This document shows positions 15,444-24,303 of a DNA stretch of 64,000 nt, one piece after another. Source of the stretch: Mesorhizobium sp. WSM4313 (GTDB taxonomy: Bacteria > Pseudomonadota > Alphaproteobacteria > Rhizobiales > Rhizobiaceae); the NCBI RefSeq assembly GCF_002294725.1, contig NZ_NSFT01000008.1, positions 212,884 to 276,883 of the forward strand, in the 5' to 3' direction. Position numbers and translations under genes: made by a program. How positions within the stretch are numbered: position 1 is the stretch's first letter; each line of letters starts with the position of its first letter. Below the pieces are notes generated by a model that made no database searches, was not told the origin of the DNA, and saw nothing but the letters and a program-made list of their open reading frames with translations.

Positions 15444-15968
15444 GCTTTGGCAGCACTATGTCGCAAAAACGGTAAGAAACAAACATGGCCTTTTGTACAA
15501 GGCCGGAAGTCATAAGACTTGCTGCCACTGGCAATTCGGGGATGTCATGCTGATATAACCGGAAAGACGGCGAAGAAAAATTTCTCGAGCCGAAAGAATT
15601 TTCACTTTGATGTTGCAACTGCCGCTTAGCGTTTTACGCGAAAACGCGGCGGACAAGCAGGCGAAACAACCCCGGAAGCTGTATTTCCGCAAGAGGCATG
15701 GTTGAAAATTCTTATATTTTGTAAAAAGAATAAAACTCTTTGCGTGCTGCTCCAGGGAGCCAAGCCGGCTTGCCGCCTCATATTTGCAGCATATCTAAAT
15801 GCTAGCGTCAGCCGATTGACCGGCAAACCGACCGGTGGTTGAAAAACGCGAAACTTCGAGAAAAGCCCGCGCATATCGATCCGCGGCTGGGCGTCCTCCC
15901 GGACGTCCGAAGCCGTCACCAGACTGAAGGTCTCTGTCGTTCAGACTAAAGTCTGCCAAGAGATCAAC
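15444..15968. other. Gene-free interval with paired palindromes
   Basis: About 525 bases with AT-rich tracts (15690-15760) and no convincing gene on either strand. Near the right end lie two related palindromes at 15920 and 15942 (see separate entry). Confidence 0.5.
15920..15955. promoter_or_regulatory. Tandem palindromes, possible operator
   Basis: CAGACTGAAGGTCT (15920-15933) and CAGACTAAAGTCTG (15942-15955), the second a perfect palindrome. Their starts are 22 bases apart, about two DNA turns. They lie just downstream of the GFA gene, where no leftward gene start is obvious. Confidence 0.4.
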
Positions 15969-16409
15969 CTAAGCCAGTCTTTGCCGCGGCTCCAGGTCGG
16001 CTTCAGCGCTTGCGGCCGAATCATCGGCGATTCGGTCATGCTCGAACTGGCGCGCCGTGGGCAGGGCCTGCAACCAGGGCTCGCGGCGTCCGATCCAGAG
16101 TTCATAGCTCGGCACCAGCCCTTCGGTTGGCGCAACGTCCAGGCTACCGATCGTCACTTCGGCCTCGTCGTCGCCAACGAACGGAACGCGGCTTCCGCAG
16201 GTGGGGCAAAAGCTCCGAGCGCCATAGCTGCTGGTGATGCCGGTGGTTTCGAACGCTTTTAGCGGCCATACGGCGTAGGCATGGAAGGCCGATCCGCTTG
16301 TCTTGCGGCAGTCCTTGCAGTGACAGAGGCCGACCCGGAGCGGCTCCCCAGTGACGCGGAACTGCACCCCGCCACACAGGCAACTCCCGCTGCGCGCGAT
16401 TTCAGGCAT
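15969..16409 (-). CDS. GFA-family zinc protein (CENP-V/GFA domain)
   Basis: A 146-residue protein of the glutathione-dependent formaldehyde-activating (GFA) superfamily. Zinc ligands are visible as SCLCGGVQF, LCHCKDCRK and SFCPTCGSRVPF. True formaldehyde activation is shown for few members, so the substrate stays open; a role in thiol-adduct or aldehyde detoxification is the usual assumption. The ATG at 16409 gives the standard length. Confidence 0.88.
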   Translation of the reverse strand: MPEIARSGSCLCGGVQFRVTGEPLRVGLCHCKDCRKTSGSAFHAYAVWPLKAFETTGITSSYGARSFCPTCGSRVPFVGDDEAEVTIGSLDVAPTEGLVPSYELWIGRREPWLQALPTARQFEHDRIADDSAASAEADLEPRQRLA

Positions 16410-16529
16410 TGCTGTTCCTCCTGCGGCTATGCACAGAGCCAATTTCGCTCGCCCCGGCAGGTCCCGCTGCCAGCTGCTAAAACCCGCAACAAGTTGCGAT
16501 GGTTCCACGCCTGCGTGCAAGAAGCACGG

Positions 16530-16835
16530 TCAGTCGGGGAGGTTGATCGGCTCCTCGCACCGATAGACGCGGCACTCGCCGTCCTTGGTGGGAACAGTCG
16601 TCGACACAGGCACTTCCGGCCAGTCGCACTCATTGCCGAATTGCCGAACGAATCGGTCATAAGTATCCGCGCCTGTGCTCAAGACCACGGCACGATCACT
16701 TTTGATCAGCATCTGCGTCTGCTCGCAAGTCATCGCGCGTGTGTCCGGCCGGGCGTAGGCGGCGTTCATGGTGCACAACATTGGGCCGGCGCACAATGTT
16801 TTGCCTGCGGCAAGTGCGATCAACAGGGTTCTCAT
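16530..16835 (-). CDS. Periplasmic hypothetical protein
   Basis: A 101-residue protein with an N-terminal signal-like segment (MRTLLIALAAGKTLCAGPML). The mature part has paired cysteines (TCEQTQ, NECDW, ECRVYRCEE) that could form disulfides, in keeping with export. No known domain. It is followed on its 5' side by another leftward small gene (16884-17051). Confidence 0.65.
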   Translation of the reverse strand: MRTLLIALAAGKTLCAGPMLCTMNAAYARPDTRAMTCEQTQMLIKSDRAVVLSTGADTYDRFVRQFGNECDWPEVPVSTTVPTKDGECRVYRCEEPINLPD

Positions 16836-16883
16836 GGGGACGCCAGGTTTTTGAAGTTTCCGGGTGTCGAATATCGACCGCGG

Positions 16884-17051
16884 CTAGAACACCGCAAGAT
16901 ATTTGAGCAGCGAAACGATTCCGATGATGATGACGATGATCTGCGCGATCTGGCGCGCGCGGGCATCGAGCGGCAGGCGTTGCACGAGGTAAAGCACCAG
17001 GATCACCACGAGGAAGGTGATCAATATGCCGATAAGGATCGATACGCCCAT
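16884..17051 (-). CDS. 55-residue membrane protein, Thivi_2564-like
   Basis: MGVSILIGILITFLVVILVL, then YLVQRLPLDARARQIAQIIV and IIIGIVSLLKYLAVF: two hydrophobic helices joined by a short charged loop. This matches the small Thivi_2564-type membrane protein family of rhizobia. An exact EcfG promoter lies 43 bases upstream (17094-17119), which strongly supports the gene despite its size. Confidence 0.8.
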   Translation of the reverse strand: MGVSILIGILITFLVVILVLYLVQRLPLDARARQIAQIIVIIIGIVSLLKYLAVF

Positions 17052-17093
17052 TTGCCTGCCTTCTTATCAAGATTGCCCGGATGGGCAGGCTCC

Positions 17094-17119
17094 AACGTTG
17101 CCGGCTGCGAAATGGTTCC
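17094..17119 (-). promoter_or_regulatory. Sigma-EcfG promoter of the 55-residue membrane protein gene
   Basis: Minus-strand GGAAC (17119-17115), 17 bases, CGTT (17097-17094). Confidence 0.85.
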
Positions 17120-17253
17120 AAGCGGATTGAGCCACCGATCGTGTCGTCCGAAAGCAGAAGCCGGCTTCGACGTCGGCGGAACATGCGCGCGGCTTGCGAG
17201 TTCACTTCCTCGATAGCAATGCGCGGGATCGCACTGTCAGAGAGGAAGAAACC

Positions 17254-17418
17254 ATGGGCCTCGGCACGATTCTCATCATCATTCTCATTCTTGCCCTGCT
17301 TGGCGGCTTCAGCGGCTTAGGGGGAGGGCCTTTCTACGGCACCGGCTATTATGGCGGCGGCGGCCTCGGACTCGTCCTGGTCATCGTGATCATCCTGGTG
17401 TTGCTCGGCCGCATCTGA
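17254..17418 (+). CDS. DUF3309 small membrane protein
   Basis: A 54-residue protein with two hydrophobic helices (LGTILIIILILALLGGF and GLVLVIVIILVLLGRI) separated by a glycine/tyrosine loop (GGGPFYGTGYYGGGG). This is the DUF3309 layout. GAGAGGAAG precedes the ATG at 17254. A near-match to an EcfG promoter (GGAAC at 17178, 16 bases, AGTT) lies upstream but misses one -10 base. Confidence 0.85.
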   Translation: MGLGTILIIILILALLGGFSGLGGGPFYGTGYYGGGGLGLVLVIVIILVLLGRI

Positions 17419-17679
17419 CGGCCCACGATGCGACCAGGCCTCAGAGTGTCGCCAGCGCGTCCCTCAGCTTCGCTGCCGGGCGATTGCCTCGCGGCTGGCG
17501 TCGCGGTTCCCGATCTGCGTTTCGGCGAGTTTTGGCGGGCTAGGCGGCGATCAGCGCGACGACGGCAAGAAGCGGAAGCATTTGCCGTCGCAGGGCGCAT
17601 CGCAGTCAGATGATCATTGCTGCCACAGAACAGGATTCGGCGGCGTTGCGGTCGACCGGCGGCAGATCCGCGAATCCCG

Positions 17680-17892
17680 CTAGCCCTCGCGCCCACTGCA
17701 TTCGAGGCACACGATACTGTGTCCCGGACAATTCAGCCGGTGTGTGCCCTCTGGGCAGCAATGGCCGTTCGAGCTCAGCCAGCGCGCGCAAACGAAAACC
17801 TTCTTGGCCCCGTGACAGCGGGAGCATTCCTGCGGAGGCATCAGTTCCTCCCGTGACGGGACGCCATGTTCCGCTTCAACGACCGTGTTCAT
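17680..17892 (-). CDS. Small cysteine-rich putative zinc protein
   Basis: A 70-residue protein with eight cysteines: CSRCHGAKKVFVC, GHCCPEGTHRLNCPGHSIVC and LECSG. The C-x2-C-x-G patterns resemble DnaJ-type zinc ribbons. The start could also be a longer TTG form. No neighbour suggests a function, and the 260 bases to its left (17419-17679) hold nothing recognisable. Confidence 0.5.
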   Translation of the reverse strand: MNTVVEAEHGVPSREELMPPQECSRCHGAKKVFVCARWLSSNGHCCPEGTHRLNCPGHSIVCLECSGREG

Positions 17893-18093
17893 CCGTTTAG
17901 TCCCCAACGCCTGGATTATCGGTCACATATGTTAATTCACTATTCTTTACATTAGGGTTTATGAATGTGAAAGGCGTGAAAGCGACATAAGGCTTTCACG
18001 CGCTTGTGCGCTTTCCCTTTGCGCTGGCGTTGTTAAATGTGGTGCCGCCCGATGCGTCGACGGATCAGGGCACGCAAAGGGAACCTTCTTGCA

Positions 18094-19317
18094 ATGACAT
18101 GGACCGGCGCGGGCGCGCTTTTCATCCTCGTGCTCACCTATGCCGGCGTCGCCGTCGGCCGTATTCCGGGCCTGCGGCTCGACCGCGCCGGCATCGCGTT
18201 GCTGGGCGGCGCCGCCATGATCGCAATCGGCGTGATCGGCATCGAGGATGCCTACAGAGCCATCAATTTCGACACCATAACCTTGCTGCTCGGCATGATG
18301 ATCGTCGTGGCGCATCTGAAGGTCTCGGGCGCGTTTCGGGCGCTCGGCGGCTTTGCCATCGAGCATGCCCACGCGCCCTTCATGCTTTTGGTAATGGTGA
18401 CGCTGCTGACCGGCGCGCTCTCGGCCTTCCTGGTCAATGACGCGATCTGCCTGGTGATGGCGCCGATCGTCGTGCACGTCACACGAGTCATCAACCGCAA
18501 CCCGGTGCCTTACCTCATCGCTACCTGCACGGCCTCGAACTGCGGCAGCGTCGCCACCATCACAGGCAACCCGCAGAACATGGTGATCGGTGCGCTGTCC
18601 GGCATTTCCTATCCGGCTTTCACGCTGGCGCTCGCGCCGGTGGCGCTGTTCGGCCTGCTCTGCGTCATCGTCATCGTGCGCATCGTCTACCGGGCCGAAT
18701 TCTCCCGCCCTGCCGAGCTCAGCCCGGAAGTCTATCGCGGCCGCATGCTGCCCGGGCAGGTCCTGAAGGCCACCATCGTGTGCGTGTTGCTGGCGCTCGC
18801 CTTCTTCGCCGGCGTTCCCGTCGCGAAGGCGGCGCTCATTGCCGGCGCCTTCCTGCTGGTCACGCGGGCAATCAAGCCGCGGCGCATTTACCGCGAGATC
18901 GATGGACCGCTGCTCTTCATGTTCGCCGGCTTGTTCGTGGTGGTGGCGGGTGCCGAGCGCACCTTGCTCACGCCCGACATGATCGCCTGGGCCAAGAACA
19001 TCGGACTCGACGATGTCTGGCGGCTCTCCGGCTTCACCGCGGTGCTTTCCAACATCATGAGCAATGTGCCGGCGGTGCTGGCGCTCCGGCCCTTCGTTCC
19101 TGGGCTGGAAAACCCGGCGCGCGCCTGGCTGGTCGTGGCGATGAGCTCGACGCTTGCCGGCAATTTCACGCTGCTCGGCTCGGTTGCCAATCTGATCGTC
19201 GCCGAGCAGGCAAAAGCTGCCGGCAAGGAGCTTTCCTTCTCGGCTTTCTTTAAGGTCGGCCTGCCGCTGACGCTGGTGACGCTTCTTGCCGGGACCGCCT
19301 GGCTAGCCTGGGCCTGA
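18094..19317 (+). CDS. Ion transporter of the ArsB/NhaD-like superfamily
   Basis: A 407-residue inner-membrane permease with about 11-12 helices and the paired re-entrant motifs of the IT superfamily: SAFLVNDAICLVMAPIV, CTASNCGSVATITGNPQNMV and, in the second half, LSNIMSNVPAVLAL and GNFTLLGSVANLIV. Substrate cannot be read from sequence; arsenite, a divalent anion, or Na/H exchange are all possible. No arsenic genes are adjacent. The ATG at 18094 drops an arginine-rich extension. Confidence 0.85.
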   Translation: MTWTGAGALFILVLTYAGVAVGRIPGLRLDRAGIALLGGAAMIAIGVIGIEDAYRAINFDTITLLLGMMIVVAHLKVSGAFRALGGFAIEHAHAPFMLLVMVTLLTGALSAFLVNDAICLVMAPIVVHVTRVINRNPVPYLIATCTASNCGSVATITGNPQNMVIGALSGISYPAFTLALAPVALFGLLCVIVIVRIVYRAEFSRPAELSPEVYRGRMLPGQVLKATIVCVLLALAFFAGVPVAKAALIAGAFLLVTRAIKPRRIYREIDGPLLFMFAGLFVVVAGAERTLLTPDMIAWAKNIGLDDVWRLSGFTAVLSNIMSNVPAVLALRPFVPGLENPARAWLVVAMSSTLAGNFTLLGSVANLIVAEQAKAAGKELSFSAFFKVGLPLTLVTLLAGTAWLAWA

Positions 19318-19418
19318 AGACGCTGTCCCTTCGGACCGCCTGATCGAGGGCGCCGCGGCGACATGACCGGCGGCAGCGTCTCGACCTGGCAGTCGGCTTG
19401 CGGGGGTGAGGGCCTTGC

Positions 19419-20504
19419 TTAGGCCACCGCCTTCAACGGCGCCCTGTCTGCCTGCTGCAGGCGTGCGGCGGCCGCGAGCAGGTCGGTCTGGGTGATCAGG
19501 CCGAGGATGCGCCGCTCCGCATCGACGATCACCACGGCATGGCTGCGGCCGTCGGTCAGCACCGGCAGCAGACTCATCGCCGGGGTGTCGGGTGAGGCTG
19601 TGCCGGCCTTAGACATCACCCCTTTGACCGTGTCGGTCGCCCTTGTCAGTTCGCGCAGGCCGACCGCGCCGGAGAGCCGACCGTCCGCGTCGATCACCGG
19701 CAAGGTGCGGATATTGTGGTCGATCAGCTGTTTGCGCGCGTCGTCGGCCGAGGCCTTTTCCGCCACGGAGATCACATCGCGCGACATGATGTCTTTGCAA
19801 AGCAGCGTACGCTGCGAGCGCACCATGGCCTGCAACTCGACCTGGCGCAGCAGGCGCTCCAGGTCGTCACGGTCGATGTCGAAGGTCTCGTCGAGCGCCG
19901 AGAGGGCGGCGTCGACATCCTCGGGCCGGAAGCCGACGCGCTCGGCCGGCGGCCGGTCGGCGGTGCCGTGGCCGCGGGCGGTGGGCACGTGCACATGGGG
20001 ATAGTTGCGCCGCGACAGCTTGTGGAAAAGGAAGCCGAGCGCAACCAGGATGGTCGAGTTGAGTGCTACCGGCACGAAGGGAAACAGGAAGCCCGCGGCG
20101 GCTACGGCCGGCCCGCCGAGCACGCCGGTAAGCGCCGCTGCGCCGCCCGGCGGATGCAATGAGCGCGTGAACGACATGGCGGCGATCGCCAGTGCCACCG
20201 CTAGGCCGGAGGCGATCACCGTGTCATGCACAAAATGCGCCACCGTCACGCCAACCAGCGCCGAAATCGTGTTGCCGCCGATGATCGACCAGGGCTGCGC
20301 CAGCGGGCTCGAGGGAACGGCAAAGAGCAGCACCGCCGAAGCGCCCATTGGCGCCACCAGCATCGCCACAAGCGGGCCGCTACCCATGGCGAGCCCGCTG
20401 ATCATGCCGGTGAGCGCGATACCGATGGTAGCGCCGATGCAGGCAAGCAGCCGCTCGCGAAGCGTCGCGCCAGCAAGGATCGGAACGAAAAGGCGAAACG
20501 CCAT
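19419..20504 (-). CDS. HPP-family membrane protein with CBS pair
   Basis: A 361-residue protein. The N-terminal half is an HPP membrane domain with four helices and the signature FTRSLHPPGGAAALTGVLGG. The C-terminal half carries two CBS domains (DIMSRDVISVAEKASADDAR, IRTLPVIDADGRLSGAVGL, HAVVIVDAERRILGLITQTD). Plant and cyanobacterial HPP proteins transport nitrite; the CBS pair suggests adenine-nucleotide control. The ATG at 20504 is chosen over an upstream TTG. Confidence 0.88.
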   Translation of the reverse strand: MAFRLFVPILAGATLRERLLACIGATIGIALTGMISGLAMGSGPLVAMLVAPMGASAVLLFAVPSSPLAQPWSIIGGNTISALVGVTVAHFVHDTVIASGLAVALAIAAMSFTRSLHPPGGAAALTGVLGGPAVAAAGFLFPFVPVALNSTILVALGFLFHKLSRRNYPHVHVPTARGHGTADRPPAERVGFRPEDVDAALSALDETFDIDRDDLERLLRQVELQAMVRSQRTLLCKDIMSRDVISVAEKASADDARKQLIDHNIRTLPVIDADGRLSGAVGLRELTRATDTVKGVMSKAGTASPDTPAMSLLPVLTDGRSHAVVIVDAERRILGLITQTDLLAAAARLQQADRAPLKAVA

Positions 20505-20830
20505 GGCAGGCCCTGGATCGAAGAGGTGGAATTGCGTTGCCCGCAATGCCGCTGAAGCCGCGGATTTGAAAGCCAAACCAATCCGTAGATTCGCCGCTGA
20601 AGGGAATATTATTGCACAGCGATCCGCGCAGGACGCGCCGCCAGCGGCCTCGGCTTTCTCAATCGCGCCAAGCCTTTACGACGGTTTGCAGAGTCGGTTC
20701 GGCAATTCGCCCGAATGTCTGGCCTAGGCGAAAGTGTGCGAGTGCGGCGCGCGGCGCTGAGGCTGCTTTCGGCATGGGAGGATTGCTACAAGGTCAAGCG
20801 AGGCGCTGCGCGCGCCTCGCTCTCGGATAG

Positions 20831-21214
20831 CTAGGGGGCCACCTCGACATGGCCCTTCATGTTGGGATGGAAGCGGCAGAAATAGTCCGCTGTTCCCGCC
20901 GCCTTCAGCGTAACGTTGCCCTTCGACTTTGCCGGGATCATCACGTCCCAGCCGCCTTTCACCGTCGCGGTGTGGGCGATCACGTCCTTGTTCGTCCACT
21001 CGATCGTATCGCCGACCTTGGCCTGAATGTTTGCGGGCGAGAAGACCAGCTTGTCGATCGTTATCTCGATCGTCGCCGCGAACGCCGGCGATGCGATGAG
21101 CGCCAGCGCCAGACTGAGCAAAGCAATTCCTGGAAAAGTGTGAAACGGTTGGGCGCAGCGACTTCGCAGCTTTCCGTCAGGAATTGCCTCAAAACAAAGC
21201 AATAGCAGCCTCAT
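20831..21214 (-). CDS. Periplasmic cupredoxin (blue copper protein)
   Basis: A 127-residue protein: signal peptide ending SPAFA, then a single plastocyanin/pseudoazurin-type domain. The type-1 copper ligands are visible as His in VIAHTATVKG and Cys, His, Met in YFCRFHPNMKGHVEV. It should carry electrons in the periplasm. Its ATG overlaps the stop of the DUF4142 gene by 4 bases (ATGA), so the two are translationally coupled. Confidence 0.9.
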   Translation of the reverse strand: MRLLLLCFEAIPDGKLRSRCAQPFHTFPGIALLSLALALIASPAFAATIEITIDKLVFSPANIQAKVGDTIEWTNKDVIAHTATVKGGWDVMIPAKSKGNVTLKAAGTADYFCRFHPNMKGHVEVAP

Positions 21215-21735
21215 TTCAACATGCCGGCGACGTGTTCGGCATGTTGCTGATGCCCCCGGAAAATCTTGAGGCCGGTCTCCAGCAGGTCCTTCAGTTCAGC
21301 ATTGCTTGCCGAGGGGATAAGCAAGGTTTCGAGCGCGCCGTTGACCTGTTTGTGATAGGCCACTTCGTTCTCTATATAGGCCTTGTCGAAGGCGGCACCC
21401 TTGAGCTTCGCCAGCTTGGCGTCTTCTTCCTTCGCAGCCTTGGTCAGGGCCTTGCTGGTGTCGTTGTCCTCGGGCGTGACCTTCAGCTTCTTCACGAGGT
21501 CGAGCGCCTGCTTGTTCACCGCCTCATGATCGCGCTCCATGCCTTTGGCGAAGTCGACGACCTCCTTGTTCTTGGACTTCTCGATCGCCAGTTTGGCCGC
21601 TTCGATGTCGAGCGTGCCGGCCGTATAGGCAATGTGGGCGATCTGCGGATCGGTGGGCTTTTCGGCGGCTAGCGCCAGCGGCGCCGTGCTCACGAAGAAA
21701 AGGGCGGCGAGGGCGGCGGTTGATCGCATGAACAT
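21211..21735 (-). CDS. DUF4142 periplasmic protein
   Basis: A 174-residue exported protein: signal peptide (TAALAALFFVSTAPLALAAE) then the DUF4142 ferritin-like helical bundle (DPQIAHIAYTAGTLDIEAAK, GMERDHEAVNKQALDLVKKL, AYIENEVAYHKQVNGALETL). Conserved histidines are in DHEAVN, YHKQV and GHQQHAEHV. GAAGGAG fixes the ATG at 21735. It lies between an ECF sigma gene and a cupredoxin gene on one strand. Confidence 0.88.
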   Translation of the reverse strand: MFMRSTAALAALFFVSTAPLALAAEKPTDPQIAHIAYTAGTLDIEAAKLAIEKSKNKEVVDFAKGMERDHEAVNKQALDLVKKLKVTPEDNDTSKALTKAAKEEDAKLAKLKGAAFDKAYIENEVAYHKQVNGALETLLIPSASNAELKDLLETGLKIFRGHQQHAEHVAGMLK

Positions 21736-21828
21736 GGCATCTCCTTCGCCCGACGGCATTGGCTTCGGGCTTCATTTGAGGTTGACGGTAGATTGGATGC
21801 CGGACGCGTCAAAACGTTCCCGGGAAAG

Positions 21829-22527
21829 TTAGACCTCGAAATCCAGCCTTTTCATCACCGCCTGCGTCAGCCGCTCGCAACGCCGGCCTGCAAAGGGGAA
21901 GGCGTCGAGCAGCACCGGACCGATCTCGTCGTCCAGTGCCTTTCGCACCAGCGTTCGCGCCCGGTGCAGTCTGGTCTTCACCGTCTCGGGCCTCACGCCG
22001 AGAAAATCGGCGGTTTCCTCGATGCTCAGGCCCTCGATGACGCGGGCGACGAAGACGGTGCGATAGACATCGGGAAGGCTGTCGGTCGCCCGTTCGACAA
22101 GCCTCAGAATCTGCCGCTGCGCCATCGTCCGCTCCGGATCGTCGCCTCGGTTCAAGTCGGTTGGATTCAAGGGAAACCGGATGATCTGCGCCTCCGGGTT
22201 CTCATGCATGACCGCGACGCGCTTGCGCTTGCGCAGCCGGCCGAGCGCTTCGTTGATGACGATGCGCGACAGCCAGGTGGAGAGCGAAGCCTCGCCGCGA
22301 AAGCTGCTGAGACTGGCGAAGGCGCGCAAATAGGCCTCCTGCACGATGTCCTCGGCCTCGGCGTCATTGCGCACCACGCCGCGCGCGATGCGGTAAAGCC
22401 GCTGGTTGTGCGTCTTGATGATGGCGCGGAACGCACCAGGATCGCGCGCAAGCGCCCGGCGCACCAGCGCCATGTCGCCGGCCTCCGCCGCACCGATTTC
22501 GGCGGCTTCAATAGCAGGCTGTCTCAT
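21829..22527 (-). CDS. ECF-family RNA polymerase sigma factor
   Basis: A 232-residue sigma-70 family regulator. Region 2 reads IVQEAYLRAFASLSSFRGEA and STWLSRIVINEALGRLRKRK; region 4 reads GLSIEETADFLGVRPETVKT followed by RLHRARTLVRKAL. No anti-sigma gene is adjacent; the downstream neighbours are DUF4142 and cupredoxin, 93 bases away. It probably directs this operon in response to envelope or redox stress, with control by an unlinked or non-classical mechanism. Confidence 0.9.
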   Translation of the reverse strand: MRQPAIEAAEIGAAEAGDMALVRRALARDPGAFRAIIKTHNQRLYRIARGVVRNDAEAEDIVQEAYLRAFASLSSFRGEASLSTWLSRIVINEALGRLRKRKRVAVMHENPEAQIIRFPLNPTDLNRGDDPERTMAQRQILRLVERATDSLPDVYRTVFVARVIEGLSIEETADFLGVRPETVKTRLHRARTLVRKALDDEIGPVLLDAFPFAGRRCERLTQAVMKRLDFEV

Positions 22528-22663
22528 CTCGCCCCGATCTCCCGGCAACGTTACATGTGCGATTGGATGCGCCTGCCGACAAAAGGTTCCAGAACGGTTG
22601 CACTGGTCATGCTACCGCTTGGACAGAGGCTTGTCTGGTCGGAATCGTCCGCTGATCAGGCCG

Positions 22664-23836
22664 TCACTCGGCGGCAGCCGCCGCGGCGAGGCCGCGGAGA
22701 ATGTCGACCTTCAGGTCCTCGACATCCTCCAGCCCGACCTGCAGCCGGATCAGCGGGCCGGCATACGAACCTTTGGCAAGCGTGCGGTCGCCAAGGAAGA
22801 CCGGAACAGCGAGACTCTCATAGCCGCCCCAGGAATAACCGAGGCCGAAGATCTTGAGCGCGTCGAGAAAGGCGTGCTGGGCCTTCTGGCCGCCGCTGTT
22901 GAGCACGATCGAGAAGACTCCGCTCGAGCCGCAGAAATCGCGCTTCCAGAGCGCATGGTCGGGATGGCTTTCCAGCGCCGGATGCAGCACCTGCGCGATG
23001 CCAGGCTGCTCCTCCAGCCAGCGCGCGATGTCGAGCGCGCTCTTGCGGTGATGCTCGAGCCGCACGCCCATCGTGCGCAGGCCGCGCAGCACTTGGTAGA
23101 TATCGTCGGGACCGGAACAGCAGCCCAACGCACAAAACCCATCATAAAGCTTTGTCCAGCAGGCGTCATTGGCCGAAACCAGGCCGAGCAGCACGTCGGA
23201 ATGACCGGCCGGATATTTCGTCGCCGCGTGGATCGAGATGTCGACGCCATGGTCGAGCGGCTTGAAATAGAGCGGTGTCGCCCAGGTGTTGTCCATCATC
23301 ACGATGGCGTTCGCCGCATGTGCCGCCTTGGAGATCGCCGGGATGTCCTGCACCTCATAAGTGTTCGATCCCGGCGATTCGGTGAACACCACCTTTGTGT
23401 TTGGCTTAATCAGCGAAGCGATGCCGGCGCCGACCCGCGGCTCGTAATATTCGATCGCGACGCCGAGCCGCTTCAGCATCGTGTCGGCGAAGTGGCGCGT
23501 CGGGTGGTAGACGCTGTCGACGATCAACAAGTGATCGCCCGCGGCAAGGAAGGTGAGCAGCGGCACCGTCACCGCCGCCAGTCCGGAAGGCACCGCGATC
23601 GTGCCGGCCGAGCCTTCCAGCGCATCGACGGCGAGCGTCAGCGCGTCCATCGTCGGGGTGCCGCGGGTGCCGTAAGTGTATTTCTGGCTGCGCCCAGCCA
23701 TCGAAGCGGCGTCGGGATAAAGCACTGTCGAGGCATGCACGACCGGCGGGTTGACGAAGCCGAAATAGTCGCGCGGGTTGTTGCCGGAATGGGCAAGCAG
23801 CGTGTTGATGCCCATCTCGATGCCGTCTCTAGCCAT
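22664..23836 (-). CDS. metC: Cystathionine beta-lyase
   Basis: A 390-residue PLP enzyme of the Cys/Met metabolism family. Landmarks are YTYGTRGTPTMDALTLAVDA, SVYHPTRHFADT, DNTWATPLYFKPLDHGVD and the PLP lysine in HAATKYPAGHSD. It converts cystathionine to homocysteine in methionine synthesis; cystathionine gamma-lyase-like activity is the alternative. The start at 23836 gives family length. Confidence 0.88.
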   Translation of the reverse strand: MARDGIEMGINTLLAHSGNNPRDYFGFVNPPVVHASTVLYPDAASMAGRSQKYTYGTRGTPTMDALTLAVDALEGSAGTIAVPSGLAAVTVPLLTFLAAGDHLLIVDSVYHPTRHFADTMLKRLGVAIEYYEPRVGAGIASLIKPNTKVVFTESPGSNTYEVQDIPAISKAAHAANAIVMMDNTWATPLYFKPLDHGVDISIHAATKYPAGHSDVLLGLVSANDACWTKLYDGFCALGCCSGPDDIYQVLRGLRTMGVRLEHHRKSALDIARWLEEQPGIAQVLHPALESHPDHALWKRDFCGSSGVFSIVLNSGGQKAQHAFLDALKIFGLGYSWGGYESLAVPVFLGDRTLAKGSYAGPLIRLQVGLEDVEDLKVDILRGLAAAAAAE

Positions 23837-24303
23837 GGTTCGTCGCCTATCGAATGATGTCAGGGGACCAGCCATAAAGCGGCGGCAAAGCCGGCGCAAC
23901 CGCGCCCGGCCCGCCAAAAGCCGGTCTTCCGCTGGGCCAATCCAAAGGCGCACAAGCCCAGTAAAGCACCCCTAGTGCCGCAGCGGATTCTATCGCCGGG
24001 CCACGGATTCGCGACGGCGCGACTTGGCTGATTTGTTCGCACGGCCTGCCGGTTTCATGTGCTCTTGTCCGCAATTCAGGCATTTGCGCCAATTGCTTTC
24101 CAAACCTCCCTGGAATCGGTCATTTCCCTTGACCTCACAGGAATAATCGCCTTCGATGCGTTTCGTGAATGGGAGGCAGCGCATCGGCAACCGATGCGGG
24201 TCCCGGGAGTGGGCCTTGGAGTGGGAGCTGCATTCACAAACGAAAAAAGATCAAGCGTCGCCTGGCAATAGGGGCGCCTGTAACAGAAAAGGGTCTGTGG
24301 GTC
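23837..24303. other. Promoter region and leader of aapJ
   Basis: 467 bases without a supported gene. A perfect hairpin CGCATCGG-CAA-CCGATGCG (24180-24198) lies about 105 bases before the aapJ start and could be a leader structure or regulator site. A TTGACC at 24130 resembles a -35 box. Confidence 0.4.

Noticed and set aside
15626..15919. Minus-strand 97-codon frame in the gap before the GFA gene
   Set aside because: Composition does not look coding, no Shine-Dalgarno and no similarity recognised.
17178..17202. EcfG-like promoter before the DUF3309 gene (GGAAC-N16-AGTT)
   Set aside because: One -10 base differs from CGTT; kept as a remark and not counted with the three exact promoters.
22406..23857. 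Long plus-strand open frame opposite metC and the sigma factor
   Set aside because: Runs across two unrelated genes and the intergenic region; no recognisable protein.
23990..24190. Small minus-strand frame with CLNCGQEH upstream of metC
   Set aside because: Short, weakly zinc-like, no start signal; lies in the aapJ promoter region.
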